Shown: piece by piece, positions 26,361 through 35,942 of the stretch
Layout: every line of letters begins with the position of its first letter
Position numbering within the stretch: the first letter of the stretch is position 1
NCBI GenBank assembly: GCA_002842145.1
Contig: PHCF01000034.1
Location: 1-39,156 of the forward strand
Source of the DNA: Betaproteobacteria bacterium HGW-Betaproteobacteria-6
GTDB taxonomy: Bacteria; Pseudomonadota; Gammaproteobacteria; Burkholderiales; Rhodocyclaceae
Length of the DNA: 39,156 nucleotides
Direction of reading: 5' to 3'
Notes under the pieces: model-generated
The model's input: only the letters and a program-made list of their open reading frames with translations
The model's database searches: none
Told to the model about the DNA's origin: nothing
Position numbers and translations under genes: made by a program

Positions 26361-27476
26361 ATGGACGCCACCAACGATTTTCCGCCGGCAGGAGCACCTA
26401 AAAACACCACCTGTCCCATTGCGCCGATGCTTGCTGTCGGCCCGCAACTCGGCGAAGACTCTTTCCGCCGGGTCGTCGAGTGGGCACCGAGCGCCATGGT
26501 CATGATCGACCTTGAAGGCATCATGGTGCTGGTCAATGCGCAGACCGAGCGAATGTTCGATTACGGGCGCGACGACCTGATCGGCAAGCCCGTCGAGATT
26601 CTCGTCCCCGAACGATTCCGCCAGGAACACCGGGCCTTTCGCACCGGCTATTTCGACGACCCGCAACCGCGTCCGATGGGCGTCGGTCGCGACCTGGCCG
26701 GGTGCCGCGCCGATGGCAGCGAGTTTCCCATTGAAATCGGCCTCAATCCCATTGCCACCGAAGCCGGGGTGATGGTTCTCGCATCGATCATCGACATCAC
26801 GGAGCGGCAACGCGCCCAGCAACGGCTGGAAGATGCGCTGCGCGAAAAGACCGTGCTGCTCAACGAGGTCCACCATCGCGTCAAGAACAACCTGCAGGTC
26901 ATCACCAGCCTCCTCAACCTGCAGGCCGACTTTGCCGCCGATCCACGCCTGCGGGCGATTCTGGCCGAGAGCTGCGGTCGGGTGAAGGCCATGGCCCTGA
27001 CCCACCAGTTGCTTTATGAACGGAAAGACTTTTCCCGCCTCGATCTCGGCGATTACCTCGACCGTCTGGTTCAATCGATCCGCTCAAGCTACCGGTCCAC
27101 CGGAAGCCGCATCGGCCTGCGCCTGATGTTGCCGGAAACCGAGGTACAAATCGACCTCGACCGGGCGATCCCCTGCGGCCTCCTGGTTAACGAACTGGTC
27201 ACCAACTCGTTCAAGCACGCGTTTACCGGGGAACGACAAGGCGAGATTGTTATCCAAGTAGAAGACAAGGAGGAACATTCAGTTTGCGTCAGTGTGGCCG
27301 ACAACGGGGTTGGCCTGCCGCCCGACAGTGAATTGGCACACGGATCATCTTTGGGTTTGCAGTTGGTTCAGTTGTTCGTTGAACAACTGCACGGCACGCT
27401 GACCATAGAGCGAGGAGGCGGTGTTCGATTTTCCATGTGTTTTCCGAAAAGCATGGCCGTTAAGGAGGATTTATGA
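26361..27476 (+). CDS. Cytoplasmic PAS / HisKA_2 histidine kinase
   Basis: 371 residues without membrane segments. A PAS domain (about 35-155: SAMVMIDLEGIMVLVNAQTE, ending in VLASIIDITERQRAQQRL) is followed by a HisKA_2 dimerisation domain with LLNEVHHRVKNNLQVITSLL (His171/172). An HATPase domain (about 265-365) has NELVTNSFKHAF, VADNGVGLPP and LGLQLVQLFVEQL. GAGGAG precedes the ATG by 5 bases. The stop overlaps the next start as ATGA, so the REC-GGDEF-EAL protein is almost certainly the phosphorylation partner. The 198 bases before it (26163-26360) separate it from bioA and show no gene. Confidence 0.93.
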   Translation: MDATNDFPPAGAPKNTTCPIAPMLAVGPQLGEDSFRRVVEWAPSAMVMIDLEGIMVLVNAQTERMFDYGRDDLIGKPVEILVPERFRQEHRAFRTGYFDDPQPRPMGVGRDLAGCRADGSEFPIEIGLNPIATEAGVMVLASIIDITERQRAQQRLEDALREKTVLLNEVHHRVKNNLQVITSLLNLQADFAADPRLRAILAESCGRVKAMALTHQLLYERKDFSRLDLGDYLDRLVQSIRSSYRSTGSRIGLRLMLPETEVQIDLDRAIPCGLLVNELVTNSFKHAFTGERQGEIVIQVEDKEEHSVCVSVADNGVGLPPDSELAHGSSLGLQLVQLFVEQLHGTLTIERGGGVRFSMCFPKSMAVKEDL

Positions 27477-29914
27477 GCGCGCGCTTACCGATCAGTCTGA
27501 TGCTGGTTGAAGACGAGCGGATTGTTGCCTTTGATTTGAAGCGCCAGTTGCAAGCCTTTGGCTATGCTGTCGACAGCGTTGTCGCCAGTGGCGAACAAGC
27601 CCTCAGCAAAGCAGCCGAAAACAAGCCCGACCTGGTCCTCATGGACATCCACCTGGAGGGCGGCATGGACGGCATCGAAGCCGCCACGGCGATTCGTGCC
27701 CACCACAATATCCCCGTGATTTTCCTGACCGCCTACGCCGAAGATGACACCTTGCGGCGCGCTCTGGACAGCCGCCCCTTCGGCTATCTGATCAAACCAT
27801 GCGAAGGACGGGAATTGCATGCCACGATCCAGATGGCCCTGGCCCGCCGGGAAGATGAACAGGCCGTCGAACAAAGCGAACAGCGCCTCAAGCTGGCGCT
27901 CGATGCGGCCTCGCTCGGCGTCCTGGAATGGTGTCCGCTATCGAACCGGATGAAAGGCGACGTCTACCTCGGCATGCTGTTTGGCAACCGGCCGCAACCG
28001 CTCGATGAGCCTTGGGAGACCTTCATAAACCGGGTCGACGAAGCCGACCGGGAACGGGTCAGCAACGCACTGACTTCAAAGTTGCCGGACAGCGAAGCCG
28101 TCAGTGTCGAGTTTCGACTCGCCGACAGCGCCGGCCCCATTCGCCGCATGGAAGCGCACGCCAAGGCCTATGGCACGGGCGACCTTGTTCAACGTGTGGT
28201 CGGCATTCTTCAGGACGTGACCCAGCGCCATCTTGACGAAACCATGCTGCGCCAATCGAGCGTGGTCTTTCGCACCACGGCGGAGGCCATCGTGATCACC
28301 GACGCCAGGCACCTGATCGTTGCCGCCAACAACGCCTATTCGCGTATCACCGGATACCAGGAAGATGAAGTGCTCGGCCTTGACCCGGACATACTGCTGC
28401 GTGTCAGCCCGACATTTGAGCAATACGAAGACTGCTTCAAGGACGGTTCGGAAGGGTTCTGGCAAGGCGAGGTACGCTGTCGCCGCCGCGACGGCAGCGA
28501 ATTTCCCGCCTGGCAAAGCGTCAGCGTCGTGCGCGACACCGATGGCCTGGCAACGCATTTCGTTACCGCGTTTTCCGATGTCACGGCAATTTACGATGCC
28601 CAGCAAAAGCTGCAACACCTGGCGCATCATGACCCGCTGACCGGTTTGCCCAACCGCGTCTTGTTCGATCAACGACTCCAGTACGCCATCGAGCAGGCCA
28701 TTCGTAATGAACAACGCTGTCTCTTGCTCTTTCTTGATCTTGACGGCTTCAAGGTGATCAACGACACGCTCGGCCACGCCGTCGGCGACGAATTGCTGCG
28801 TGTCGTCAGCGACAGGTTGCGCGGCGTCCTGCGCAGCAGCGACACGATCGCCCGACTCGGGGGTGACGAATTCGTGATTCTGGCCGGCAGTTTCAACCCG
28901 GATTACGCGACACTATTGGCCGATAAAATCCTGGACCAGTTGCGCGTCCCCATCACCGTTTCCGGCCAATCGCTTTCCGTCACCGGCAGTATCGGAATCG
29001 CGGTGTATCCGGACAACGGCGCCGATAGTCAGGAATTGATGCGCGCCGCCGACATGGCGATGTACACGGCCAAAGCCGAGGGGCGCAACCGCTCTCATTT
29101 CTACGCCAAGGACATGTCGGAGCGGGCCCACCAGCGCATGGAGATCGAGCAGGGCCTGCGCCGCGCCCTGGGAACCGACGGCCTGGTCGTGCACTACCAA
29201 CCACGCGTCGATCTGGCCAGTCGCCGGATCGTTGGAGTAGAGGCTTTGGTGCGCTGGCAGCATCCGGAACGCGGCATGATTTCGCCGGCAAACTTCATCG
29301 GCATCGCCGAGGAATGTGGAATCATCGAACAACTGGGTCGCTGGGTATTGAATCGCGCCTGCTGCGAAATGCACGAGATTGTCCGGAGCATGCCGGCCGG
29401 CGAAATCTTCCACGTCGCCGTCAACGTTTCGGCTCGACAATTCCTCGGCGCTGATTTCGTCGCCATCGTCCGTTCAGTGCTCGGTGAAACCGGCTTTCCA
29501 GCCAGTGCCCTCGAACTGGAAATCACCGAAAGTACGCTACAGGCCACCGAACGGAGTTTGTCCATACTCCGCGACCTTGAGAACCTGGGCGTTGCCGTCA
29601 GCATCGATGACTTCGGGACTGGCTATTCGTCCCTGAGCGTGTTGCGCGACCTGCCCATACAGCGCATCAAGATTGATCGTTCTTTCATCGTCGATCTGCC
29701 CGCCAGCCAGAATCAACGGGCCGTCGTCGAAGCCATTGTCGCGTTAAGCAGGGCCATGTTCATGCAGATTACCGTCGAGGGGATCGAGCACGAAGATCAG
29801 GCCACCACCTTGCTCGAACTGGGTTGCCAGGAAGGCCAGGGATACTTGTTTGCCCGACCGCTTCCCCTCGTCGACTTGCGGAAACGTCTCGGCAGGAGAT
29901 TGATCACCGAATAA
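27473..29914 (+). CDS. Response regulator REC-PAS-PAS-GGDEF-EAL
   Basis: 813 residues. REC (about 7-125) has E13/D14, phosphoacceptor D58 (LVLMDIHLEGG), T87 and K108. Two PAS-like segments follow (about 140-255 and 260-375, the second with ITGYQEDEVLGLDP). The GGDEF domain keeps an intact motif (463-467) with the inhibitory RSSD site (454-457) five residues upstream. The EAL domain (E590, then EITEST, SIDDFGTGYSSL, KIDRSF, QGYLFARPL) is also intact. It should make and break cyclic-di-GMP under control of the overlapping kinase gene and of ligands at the PAS domains. It overlaps that gene by 4 bases. The following 250-base gap carries the FNR-type promoter of the next operon. Confidence 0.95.
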   Translation: MSARLPISLMLVEDERIVAFDLKRQLQAFGYAVDSVVASGEQALSKAAENKPDLVLMDIHLEGGMDGIEAATAIRAHHNIPVIFLTAYAEDDTLRRALDSRPFGYLIKPCEGRELHATIQMALARREDEQAVEQSEQRLKLALDAASLGVLEWCPLSNRMKGDVYLGMLFGNRPQPLDEPWETFINRVDEADRERVSNALTSKLPDSEAVSVEFRLADSAGPIRRMEAHAKAYGTGDLVQRVVGILQDVTQRHLDETMLRQSSVVFRTTAEAIVITDARHLIVAANNAYSRITGYQEDEVLGLDPDILLRVSPTFEQYEDCFKDGSEGFWQGEVRCRRRDGSEFPAWQSVSVVRDTDGLATHFVTAFSDVTAIYDAQQKLQHLAHHDPLTGLPNRVLFDQRLQYAIEQAIRNEQRCLLLFLDLDGFKVINDTLGHAVGDELLRVVSDRLRGVLRSSDTIARLGGDEFVILAGSFNPDYATLLADKILDQLRVPITVSGQSLSVTGSIGIAVYPDNGADSQELMRAADMAMYTAKAEGRNRSHFYAKDMSERAHQRMEIEQGLRRALGTDGLVVHYQPRVDLASRRIVGVEALVRWQHPERGMISPANFIGIAEECGIIEQLGRWVLNRACCEMHEIVRSMPAGEIFHVAVNVSARQFLGADFVAIVRSVLGETGFPASALELEITESTLQATERSLSILRDLENLGVAVSIDDFGTGYSSLSVLRDLPIQRIKIDRSFIVDLPASQNQRAVVEAIVALSRAMFMQITVEGIEHEDQATTLLELGCQEGQGYLFARPLPLVDLRKRLGRRLITE

Positions 29915-30010
29915 TGGTCCGGTATTAGAGGCGATTGCCTGAGAGCCCCTCCCAGAAGCAGGCGCTGCCACTTTTGAACGGTCGCCTCGGCAACTGCATG
30001 ACCTGCTGAC

Positions 30011-30051
30011 TTGACCTGCATCAAGCAGAGTATGCGTTTCGCGTTTATATT
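30011..30051 (+). promoter_or_regulatory. Class II FNR/DNR-type promoter before the binding-protein/kinase pair
   Basis: TTGAC-CTGC-ATCAA (30011-30024) matches the FNR-family palindrome TTGAT-N4-ATCAA in 9 of 10 positions. A -10-like TATATT lies at 30046-30051, its centre 31 bases downstream, which places the FNR site near -41 from a start around 30058: the classical activator geometry. It suggests induction under low oxygen or by nitrogen oxides. The motif is visible; regulator identity is inferred. Apart from this site, 29915-30164 shows no gene. Confidence 0.6.
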
Positions 30052-30164
30052 CTCGCCTATGAGAAAAGTCATAGACCATTCTGGACAATTTGCCCGAACA
30101 TCCGCTCTCGTCGGCCTTCCGGAAAAGGCCTAGGAATCAGGTGCCGTCCGCCAAAGGCAAATCC

Positions 30165-30926
30165 ATGACCGCACTGTTCCGCATGGTCTCTGCGCTCGCT
30201 GCGATCCTGGCCAGTAGCGTGTTGCTGGCTGCCGAACCGCTGCTCGTTGCCGTCAACAACAACGACCGCCCCTTCAGCATGACCAACGAACGTGGCGAGC
30301 AGGTCGGCTTCTCGGTTGATATGGCGCGGGCGATTTGCAAGGTTATGGGAAGTGAATGTCGACTTGTACCGACCAACTTTGCCGATTTCATCCCCGGGCT
30401 GATTGAAAAACGCTTCGATTTTGTCGTTGCCAACGTCTTGCGGACCACCGAGCGGGAAAAACTGGTGGACTTCAGCAACCGAATCTGGCGATCGTCGTCG
30501 ATCTTTGTCGGCAAGCCCGGCAACATCGGCCAGATCAGCAAAGAAAGCCTGAAGGGCAAGCTGCTTGGCGTCCAGACGGGATCGGCCCAGGAAAAATACC
30601 TGCGGGAAAACTATACGGCCGTCGCCACCATCCTGACCTTCCCTTCGAATATCGAGCGCAACAACGCCCTGACCTCCGGCAAGGTCGATCTGATTTTTGG
30701 CTCGACGGTCAGCCAGTATGCCTTCCTGACCACCAAGGAAGGTTCGTTTTTCGAGTTTGTCGGCGGACCGATCGACGGCCAGGGACTCGGCGGCGATGTC
30801 GCGATTCCGTTCGCCAAGGGACGCGACGATCTGCGCACCCGCCTCAACGCAGCCATCGAAATAATATTGAAGGACGGCACTTTTGCCAGAATCAACAACA
30901 ACTACTTCACTGCAAGTGTCTTCTGA
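30165..30926 (+). CDS. Periplasmic family-3 solute-binding protein (sensor type)
   Basis: 253 residues from the ATG at 30165, which gives a clean signal peptide ([20 protein letters not shown], cleaved after about LAA); a longer in-frame start at 30090 would bury it. The mature protein is an SBP_bac_3 domain: [71 protein letters not shown], and [16 protein letters not shown]. No transporter subunits are near. The overlapping downstream gene is a membrane hybrid kinase, so it probably presents an amino-acid-like or other small ligand to that sensor. The FNR-type promoter lies about 100 bases upstream. Confidence 0.88.
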   Translation: MTALFRMVSALAAILASSVLLAAEPLLVAVNNNDRPFSMTNERGEQVGFSVDMARAICKVMGSECRLVPTNFADFIPGLIEKRFDFVVANVLRTTEREKLVDFSNRIWRSSSIFVGKPGNIGQISKESLKGKLLGVQTGSAQEKYLRENYTAVATILTFPSNIERNNALTSGKVDLIFGSTVSQYAFLTTKEGSFFEFVGGPIDGQGLGGDVAIPFAKGRDDLRTRLNAAIEIILKDGTFARINNNYFTASVF

Positions 30927-33207
30927 AACAGCCGGAACTCCGGAAAAACAGCCTCGTTCGTATCGCTTACGCCACGTCGTCAGTTTTGGCACCTTCCTCA
31001 CGCTGGCCATCACCTCGCTGGTGTTGATCCTTATCGTCGCCTCCCAGGCCAACATCGCCAAACTCGCCGCCGACACGCGGGACAACGTCCTGCCGGCGAT
31101 CGTTTCGCAGCAGGATATTTCGCACGATATCGAACGGCTGATCCTGTTCGGCGAGGAATTGCTGAACTCAGCCGATCCGCAGAAACGTCGCCACGCGAGA
31201 CTGAGCGCGGAGACGCTGGTGTACAACGAACCGCGTTTCCGCACCGACCCGAAAATCGGCGAAGTCGGTACCCGGACATTGGTCACATTCTCGGGATTGT
31301 CGGCACAGCGCGACCGTCGAGACAAGCTGAACGACGAGGTATTCAGACAGTTGCTGAACATCGCCGTGACGCTGACCGCCAAAACATCTCCCGGCGCGAA
31401 GGGAAGCGAATCCCTGATCGATCAACTCACCGCAACGATGAGAATCGATTCGGCGCCGGCACTCGACGAAGCAAGCCGGGAAATCCACGCCGCCCTGCGC
31501 AAACTGGCAGCCAGACTTCCCGCCGGAATCGAGCAGAAAATCGATCGCGTGCTCAGCTTGCGTCACGAAGTCATCAGCATCGACCGTGACAACGCCAAGA
31601 CCTGGGGGGAAACCAGGCAGCATTTGAAAAACCTCACCGATACTCTGAGCACCGGCGCACAACTGCAGACCAGCAACCGGTTTTCGGAAATCCAGGAACA
31701 AGCGAGCCAGGTCAGACTGGTCGGCATCAGTGGCCTGGCCTTTCTGACGACACTCCTGATCTGCTCGGCCTGGCTGGCCCACCGGCTCTTCATACGCCCG
31801 CTGGTCCAGGCTACCGACGACCTCGAAAAAGCCCTCCATGGCGAAGAAATCGCAAACGCTCCCGGCAGCGCCATTGGCGAAATTGGCTCGATTGTCAGGG
31901 CCGCAACCACGCTGGTCGAAAACACCAAGGCACTGGCCGAGGAACGTCAGAAGCTGATGTCGGCCCGGCTCGATGCCGCCATCGAAGCCGCCGATCACCT
32001 CGAAGCCCTTGTCCAGGAACGGACCCAAAAAATGGAGCTGGCAGTGCGCCAGGCCGAAGCGGCGAATGCTTCAAAGAGTAATTTCCTCGCCAACATGAGC
32101 CATGAAATCCGCACGCCCATGAACGGCATCCTGGGCATGGCCCATCTGCTGCGGCGTGAAGGCGTCACCGCCAGCCAGGCCGACCGCCTGGACAAGATCG
32201 ACAACGCCGCCCAGCATTTGCTCGGCATCATCAACAACATCCTCGACCTGTCGAAGATCGAGGCCGGCAAGCTCCAACTCGAAAATACCGACGTGGTGAT
32301 CGGCGCGCTGACGGCCAATGTCGTCTCCATGCTCGGAGAACGCGCGCTCGCCAAGAATATCCGCTTGATCGTCGACACTCCACCCTTGCCCAACCTGCTT
32401 GGTGACCCGGTCCGCCTGCAACAGGCGTTGCTCAACTACGTCGCCAATGCCGTCAAATTCACCGAACAGGGCAGCGTCATCCTGCGCATTCGCCAGATCG
32501 ACGAAAACGCCCAGGGCGTCCTCATCCGTTTCGAGGTCGAAGACACCGGCATCGGGATCAATCCCAAACAGGCAGCTCGCCTGTTCAGCGCCTTCGAGCA
32601 AGCCGACAGTTCGATCACCCGCAAACACGGCGGGACCGGACTGGGACTGGCCATTACCAAAAAACTGGCCCAGTTGATGGGCGGCGAGGCCGGCGTGACA
32701 AGCACGCCGGGGGTCGGCAGCACTTTCTGGTTCACGGCCCGCCTGCAACCAGGGAAAACAACAGCCAGCGCCACGCTCGTCCCACCGGGTGAGTCGGCCG
32801 AGGCCACCCTCAAGCGTGAGCATCTCCAACGACGCATCCTCCTGGTGGAAGATGAAATAATCAATCGTGAAGTAACCCTCGAACTGCTCAACGATATCTG
32901 GCCGGCCGTCGATACCGCCGAAGATGGCGCCCAGGCGGTGGACCTGGCCAGCCGGAACGATTACCAGTTGATCCTGATGGACATGCAGATGCCCAACATG
33001 GATGGTCTTGAGGCCACCCGCCGGATACGCACGATGCCCGGCTACGTCGCGACCCCGATCATAGCCATGACGGCCAATGCCTTCTCTGAAGACAAGGCAC
33101 AGTGCTTTGACGCCGGCATGAACGATTTCATCACCAAACCGGCAAACCCCGAACTGCTCTTCTCGACTCTCCTGCGATGGTTGCAGAGGCAGGGCATGAC
33201 GGCCTGA
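30883..33207 (+). CDS. Membrane hybrid histidine kinase (HK-REC) with TTG start
   Basis: 774 residues. The start is a TTG at 30883, chosen because AAGGA lies 8 bases upstream inside the preceding gene; GTG at 30916 is an alternative without a ribosome binding site. Membrane segments at about 33-53 and 279-300 enclose a periplasmic, mostly helical sensor of about 225 residues, like four-helix-bundle TorS-type sensors. A HAMP-like linker, coiled coil and HisKA follow with H407 ([14 protein letters not shown]), then HATPase (NAVKFTE, DTGIGI, GGTGLGL) and a C-terminal REC with D700 ([11 protein letters not shown]). There is no Hpt domain. The 44-base overlap with the binding-protein gene implies coupled translation and a shared function. 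The stand-alone Hpt protein at 36.6 kb could be a relay partner. Confidence 0.92.
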   Translation: MPESTTTTSLQVSSETAGTPEKQPRSYRLRHVVSFGTFLTLAITSLVLILIVASQANIAKLAADTRDNVLPAIVSQQDISHDIERLILFGEELLNSADPQKRRHARLSAETLVYNEPRFRTDPKIGEVGTRTLVTFSGLSAQRDRRDKLNDEVFRQLLNIAVTLTAKTSPGAKGSESLIDQLTATMRIDSAPALDEASREIHAALRKLAARLPAGIEQKIDRVLSLRHEVISIDRDNAKTWGETRQHLKNLTDTLSTGAQLQTSNRFSEIQEQASQVRLVGISGLAFLTTLLICSAWLAHRLFIRPLVQATDDLEKALHGEEIANAPGSAIGEIGSIVRAATTLVENTKALAEERQKLMSARLDAAIEAADHLEALVQERTQKMELAVRQAEAANASKSNFLANMSHEIRTPMNGILGMAHLLRREGVTASQADRLDKIDNAAQHLLGIINNILDLSKIEAGKLQLENTDVVIGALTANVVSMLGERALAKNIRLIVDTPPLPNLLGDPVRLQQALLNYVANAVKFTEQGSVILRIRQIDENAQGVLIRFEVEDTGIGINPKQAARLFSAFEQADSSITRKHGGTGLGLAITKKLAQLMGGEAGVTSTPGVGSTFWFTARLQPGKTTASATLVPPGESAEATLKREHLQRRILLVEDEIINREVTLELLNDIWPAVDTAEDGAQAVDLASRNDYQLILMDMQMPNMDGLEATRRIRTMPGYVATPIIAMTANAFSEDKAQCFDAGMNDFITKPANPELLFSTLLRWLQRQGMTA

Positions 33208-33302
33208 CCCGATCCACGCTACCGGGCCTCGACCAGCCGGTTCTGATCTGCCGCCGAGGAAAAGCGCGACATTCAGGCGGGTCTGCGGGAAAATATCGCC
33301 CC

Positions 33303-34478
33303 ATGACTTCCCGCCCCCTCGAAGACCGTCTCGCCGCCGAACTGGCTGACCTTGAAACCGCCGGTCTGACCCGCCGCCGCCGCGTCCTGGAATCGCCCTG
33401 CGGCCGGATTGCCACGGTGGACGGCAAAAACCTGCTCAATTTTGCGGCCAACGACTACCTCGGGCTGGCCGGCAACGCCGAGATCGCCCGCGCCCTGGCC
33501 GACGGCGCACTGCACTGGGGCGCCGGTGCCGGTGCCTCGCACCTGGTCAGCGGCCACCTCGCGCCGCACGAGGCGCTGGAAAAGGAAATCGCCGCCTTCA
33601 CCGGCTTCGCCCGCGCCCTGACCTTCTCCACCGGCTACCTCGCCAACCTCGCCGTCACGCCGACCTTGGCCGGCCGGGGCGACGCGGTATTCGCCGACAA
33701 GCTCAACCACGCCTCGCTGATCGACGCCATGCAACTGGCCAAGGCCAACGGTGCCGACGTCCAGCGCTACCCGCACAACGACGTCGCGGCGCTGGAAAAG
33801 CTGCTGGCGGCCAGTACCGCAGCCCGCAAGGTGATCGTCACCGACGCCGTGTTCAGCATGGACGGCGACCTCGCCCCGCTGCCGCTCATCTTCGCGCTGG
33901 CCGAGCGTTACGATGCCTGGCTGGTGATCGACGACGCGCATGGCTTCGGCGTGCTCGGGCCACATGGCCAGGGCAGCCTCGCCCACTTCAACCTGCCCGC
34001 ATCAAAGCGCATTCTGCTCATGGGCACGCTGGGCAAGGCGGCCGGTGTCGGCGGCGCTTTCGTCGCCGGCTCGGAAACCGCCATCGAATACCTGCTGCAA
34101 AAAGGCCGCAGCTACATTTTCACGACGGCCCAACCGCCGGCCGTCGCCTGCGCGCTGAGCAAGAGCCTGCGCATCATCGAAAACGGCGATGCCCTGCGCG
34201 CCAACCTGATGGCCCGCATCGGCCAGTTGCGCGACGGGCTGGCCGGCCTGCCGCTCAAGCTGCTGCCGTCGCTGACTGCCATCCAGCCGCTCATCGTCGG
34301 CGAAAATGAGGCCGCCGTCGGCCTCGCCAAAGCCCTCTGGGAACGCGGCCTGTGGGTGCCGGCGATTCGTCCGCCGACGGTCCCGAAAGGCACGGCCCGC
34401 CTGCGCATTTCGGTTTCCGCCGCGCACCGCGAAGACGACATCAACCAACTGATCAGCGCCCTGAAGGAACTGGCATGA
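33303..34478 (+). CDS. bioF: 8-amino-7-oxononanoate synthase
   Basis: 391 residues. This PLP enzyme condenses pimeloyl-ACP (or -CoA) with alanine, the first step of biotin ring assembly. Evidence: LLNFAANDYLGLAGN, GAGASHLVSGHLAPHEALE, ALTFSTGYLANLAV, DKLNHASLIDAM, VFSMDGDLAPL, VIDDAHGFGVLG, the PLP Lys in LMGTLGKAAGVGGAFV, and VPAIRPPTVPKGTARLRISV near the end. The ATG at 33303 follows a 95-base gap after the kinase; upstream in-frame starts lie in that gap and lack homology. The stop overlaps bioH as ATGA, beginning a fully overlapping bioF-bioH-bioC-bioD series. Confidence 0.96.
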   Translation: MTSRPLEDRLAAELADLETAGLTRRRRVLESPCGRIATVDGKNLLNFAANDYLGLAGNAEIARALADGALHWGAGAGASHLVSGHLAPHEALEKEIAAFTGFARALTFSTGYLANLAVTPTLAGRGDAVFADKLNHASLIDAMQLAKANGADVQRYPHNDVAALEKLLAASTAARKVIVTDAVFSMDGDLAPLPLIFALAERYDAWLVIDDAHGFGVLGPHGQGSLAHFNLPASKRILLMGTLGKAAGVGGAFVAGSETAIEYLLQKGRSYIFTTAQPPAVACALSKSLRIIENGDALRANLMARIGQLRDGLAGLPLKLLPSLTAIQPLIVGENEAAVGLAKALWERGLWVPAIRPPTVPKGTARLRISVSAAHREDDINQLISALKELA

Positions 34479-35188
34479 CCGCTCCCCTCTTTTTCCTGCC
34501 CGGCTGGTGCGTTGGCCGCGGACCCTTGAATGCCACGGTCAACCGGATAAATGGCCAGATTATCGACTTGCCCGGCTACGGCAGCGCCCCGCTGATAACC
34601 GATTTCTACGCGGCGGCCGACGCCATCGCGGCCCGCCTGCAAGCCGGCACGACGCTGGCCGGCTGGTCGCTCGGCGCCCAACTGGCGCTGGCCGTCGCGG
34701 CCCGTCATCCGGACAAGGTCGGGAAATTGCTGCTCGTCGCCGGCACCACCTCCTTCGTCCAGCGCGATGGCTGGCCGCATGCCATGGCGCCGGCCATGCT
34801 GGCCGAGTTCGCCGCCGGCATCGCGGCTGATGTCGAAGCCATGCTGCCGCGCTTCGTCGGCGGCTTCAACCGCGGCGATGCCCGCGCCAAAGCCGTCACC
34901 CTCGAACTGCTCAAGCTCGCCGATCCGCGCCCGTCCGGTGAAGTGCTGGCTACCGGGCTCGACTGGCTGCGCGACATCGACCTGCGCGAACTCGCACCGC
35001 AGGTCAAGGCGCCAACCCTGCTCATCCACGGCGCAGCCGATCCGCTCATGCCGCTCGGCGCCGCCGAAGCCCTCACGGCCCTGATTCCCGGCGCCAGACT
35101 GACCGTCTTCGACGACTGTGCGCACGCTCCCTTCATGTCCCGGCCGGACGATTTCGTCGCCACCGTGCACCAATTCCTGAATGACTAG
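34475..35188 (+). CDS. bioH: Pimeloyl-ACP methyl ester carboxylesterase
   Basis: 237 residues. It removes the methyl group from pimeloyl-ACP methyl ester, ending the BioC-BioH route to pimelate. Evidence: LFFLPGWCVG, IIDLPGYGSAP, the nucleophile motif GWSLGAQLALAVA (Ser about 67), TLLIHGAADPLMPLGAAEAL with the acidic residue and FDDCAHAPFMSRPDDF with the catalytic His. The segment GPLNATVNRINGQIIDLPG is shorter than the usual stretch between the first strand and DLPG, and is partly encoded by a copy of the dispersed repeat. It overlaps bioF by 4 and bioC by 8 bases. Confidence 0.93.
   Translation: MTAPLFFLPGWCVGRGPLNATVNRINGQIIDLPGYGSAPLITDFYAAADAIAARLQAGTTLAGWSLGAQLALAVAARHPDKVGKLLLVAGTTSFVQRDGWPHAMAPAMLAEFAAGIAADVEAMLPRFVGGFNRGDARAKAVTLELLKLADPRPSGEVLATGLDWLRDIDLRELAPQVKAPTLLIHGAADPLMPLGAAEALTALIPGARLTVFDDCAHAPFMSRPDDFVATVHQFLND
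34533..34560 (+). repeat. Dispersed direct repeat, copy 5 (inside bioH, diverged)
   Basis: CCACGGTCAACCGGATAAAT followed by GGCCAGAT; one base in the A-run differs. In frame it encodes T-V-N-R near residue 20-24 of BioH. The 5' half and the GGCCA motif match copies 1 and 3. Confidence 0.65.
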
Positions 35189-35942
35189 ACCCTCCAAGAC
35201 GCGCATCCGTCTATCCTTCGAGCGCGCCGCCCCGACCTATGACAGCGCCGCCGACATCCAGCGCCGCATCTGCACGCAACTGGCCGAAGGCCTGCCGGCG
35301 ATCACCCCGGCCCGCCTGCTCGACGCCGGCTGCGGTACCGGCTTTGCCCAGGCCGACCTGCAGGCTCGCTTTCCGGACGCTCACGCCGTCGCCCTCGACC
35401 TCTCGCCGGCCATGCTTGGCAAGGTCAGCACCCCCTGCTGCCGCCTCGCCGGCGATCTCGAACACCTGCCGCTGGCCGATGCCAGCCTCGACCTTTACTG
35501 GTCCAGCCTTGCCCTGCAGTGGTGCGACCTGGCCACGGCCCTGCGCGAAGCCCACCGCACATTGCGTCCGAACGGCCTGGTTGCCCTGGCCAGCCTCGGC
35601 CCCGCGACCTTCCACGAGCTTCGCCACGCCTTTGCCGACGTCGACCACTACCGCCACACGCTGAGTTTCCACAGCCCGGACGAAATCCGCAAAATTGCCG
35701 TGAATCTTGGCTTTGCTACGGTCAACCCGAAAAAAAGCACAAAAATCGCCCATTACCCGGACTTCAAAACCCTGCTTCGCGCCGTCAAGGCCATCGGCGC
35801 CAACCAGCTCGGCGATGGCCGGCGGACCGGCCTGATGAGCCGCGCCACCTTCGTGCGTGCCGAGGCAGCTTACGAACAATTGCGCGTCCCGGCCGGCCTG
35901 CCACTCACCTACGACGTGATCACCCTTTACGCCAGCAAATGA
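35181..35942 (+). CDS. bioC: Malonyl-ACP O-methyltransferase
   Basis: 253 residues. A SAM-dependent methyltransferase that caps malonyl-ACP so that fatty-acid enzymes can build the pimelate chain. Evidence: RIRLSFERAAPTYDSAADIQ (the BioC N-terminal signature), SAM motif ARLLDAGCGTGF, ALDLSPAML, GDLEHLPLADASLDLYWSSL, LQWC, LRPNGLVALASLGPATFHEL and the C-terminal LLRAVKAIGANQLGDGR typical of BioC. Residues about 179-188 (ATVNPKKSTK) come from a copy of the dispersed repeat. It overlaps bioH by 8 bases and bioD by 4. Confidence 0.94.
   Translation: MTRPSKTRIRLSFERAAPTYDSAADIQRRICTQLAEGLPAITPARLLDAGCGTGFAQADLQARFPDAHAVALDLSPAMLGKVSTPCCRLAGDLEHLPLADASLDLYWSSLALQWCDLATALREAHRTLRPNGLVALASLGPATFHELRHAFADVDHYRHTLSFHSPDEIRKIAVNLGFATVNPKKSTKIAHYPDFKTLLRAVKAIGANQLGDGRRTGLMSRATFVRAEAAYEQLRVPAGLPLTYDVITLYASK
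35716..35746 (+). repeat. Dispersed direct repeat, copy 6 (inside bioC)
   Basis: CTACGGTCAACCCGAAAAAA followed by AGCACAAAAAT; one core base differs. In frame it encodes T-V-N-P-K-K. The flank GCACAAAAAT resembles the GCGCAAAAAC flank of copy 4. Confidence 0.7.
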
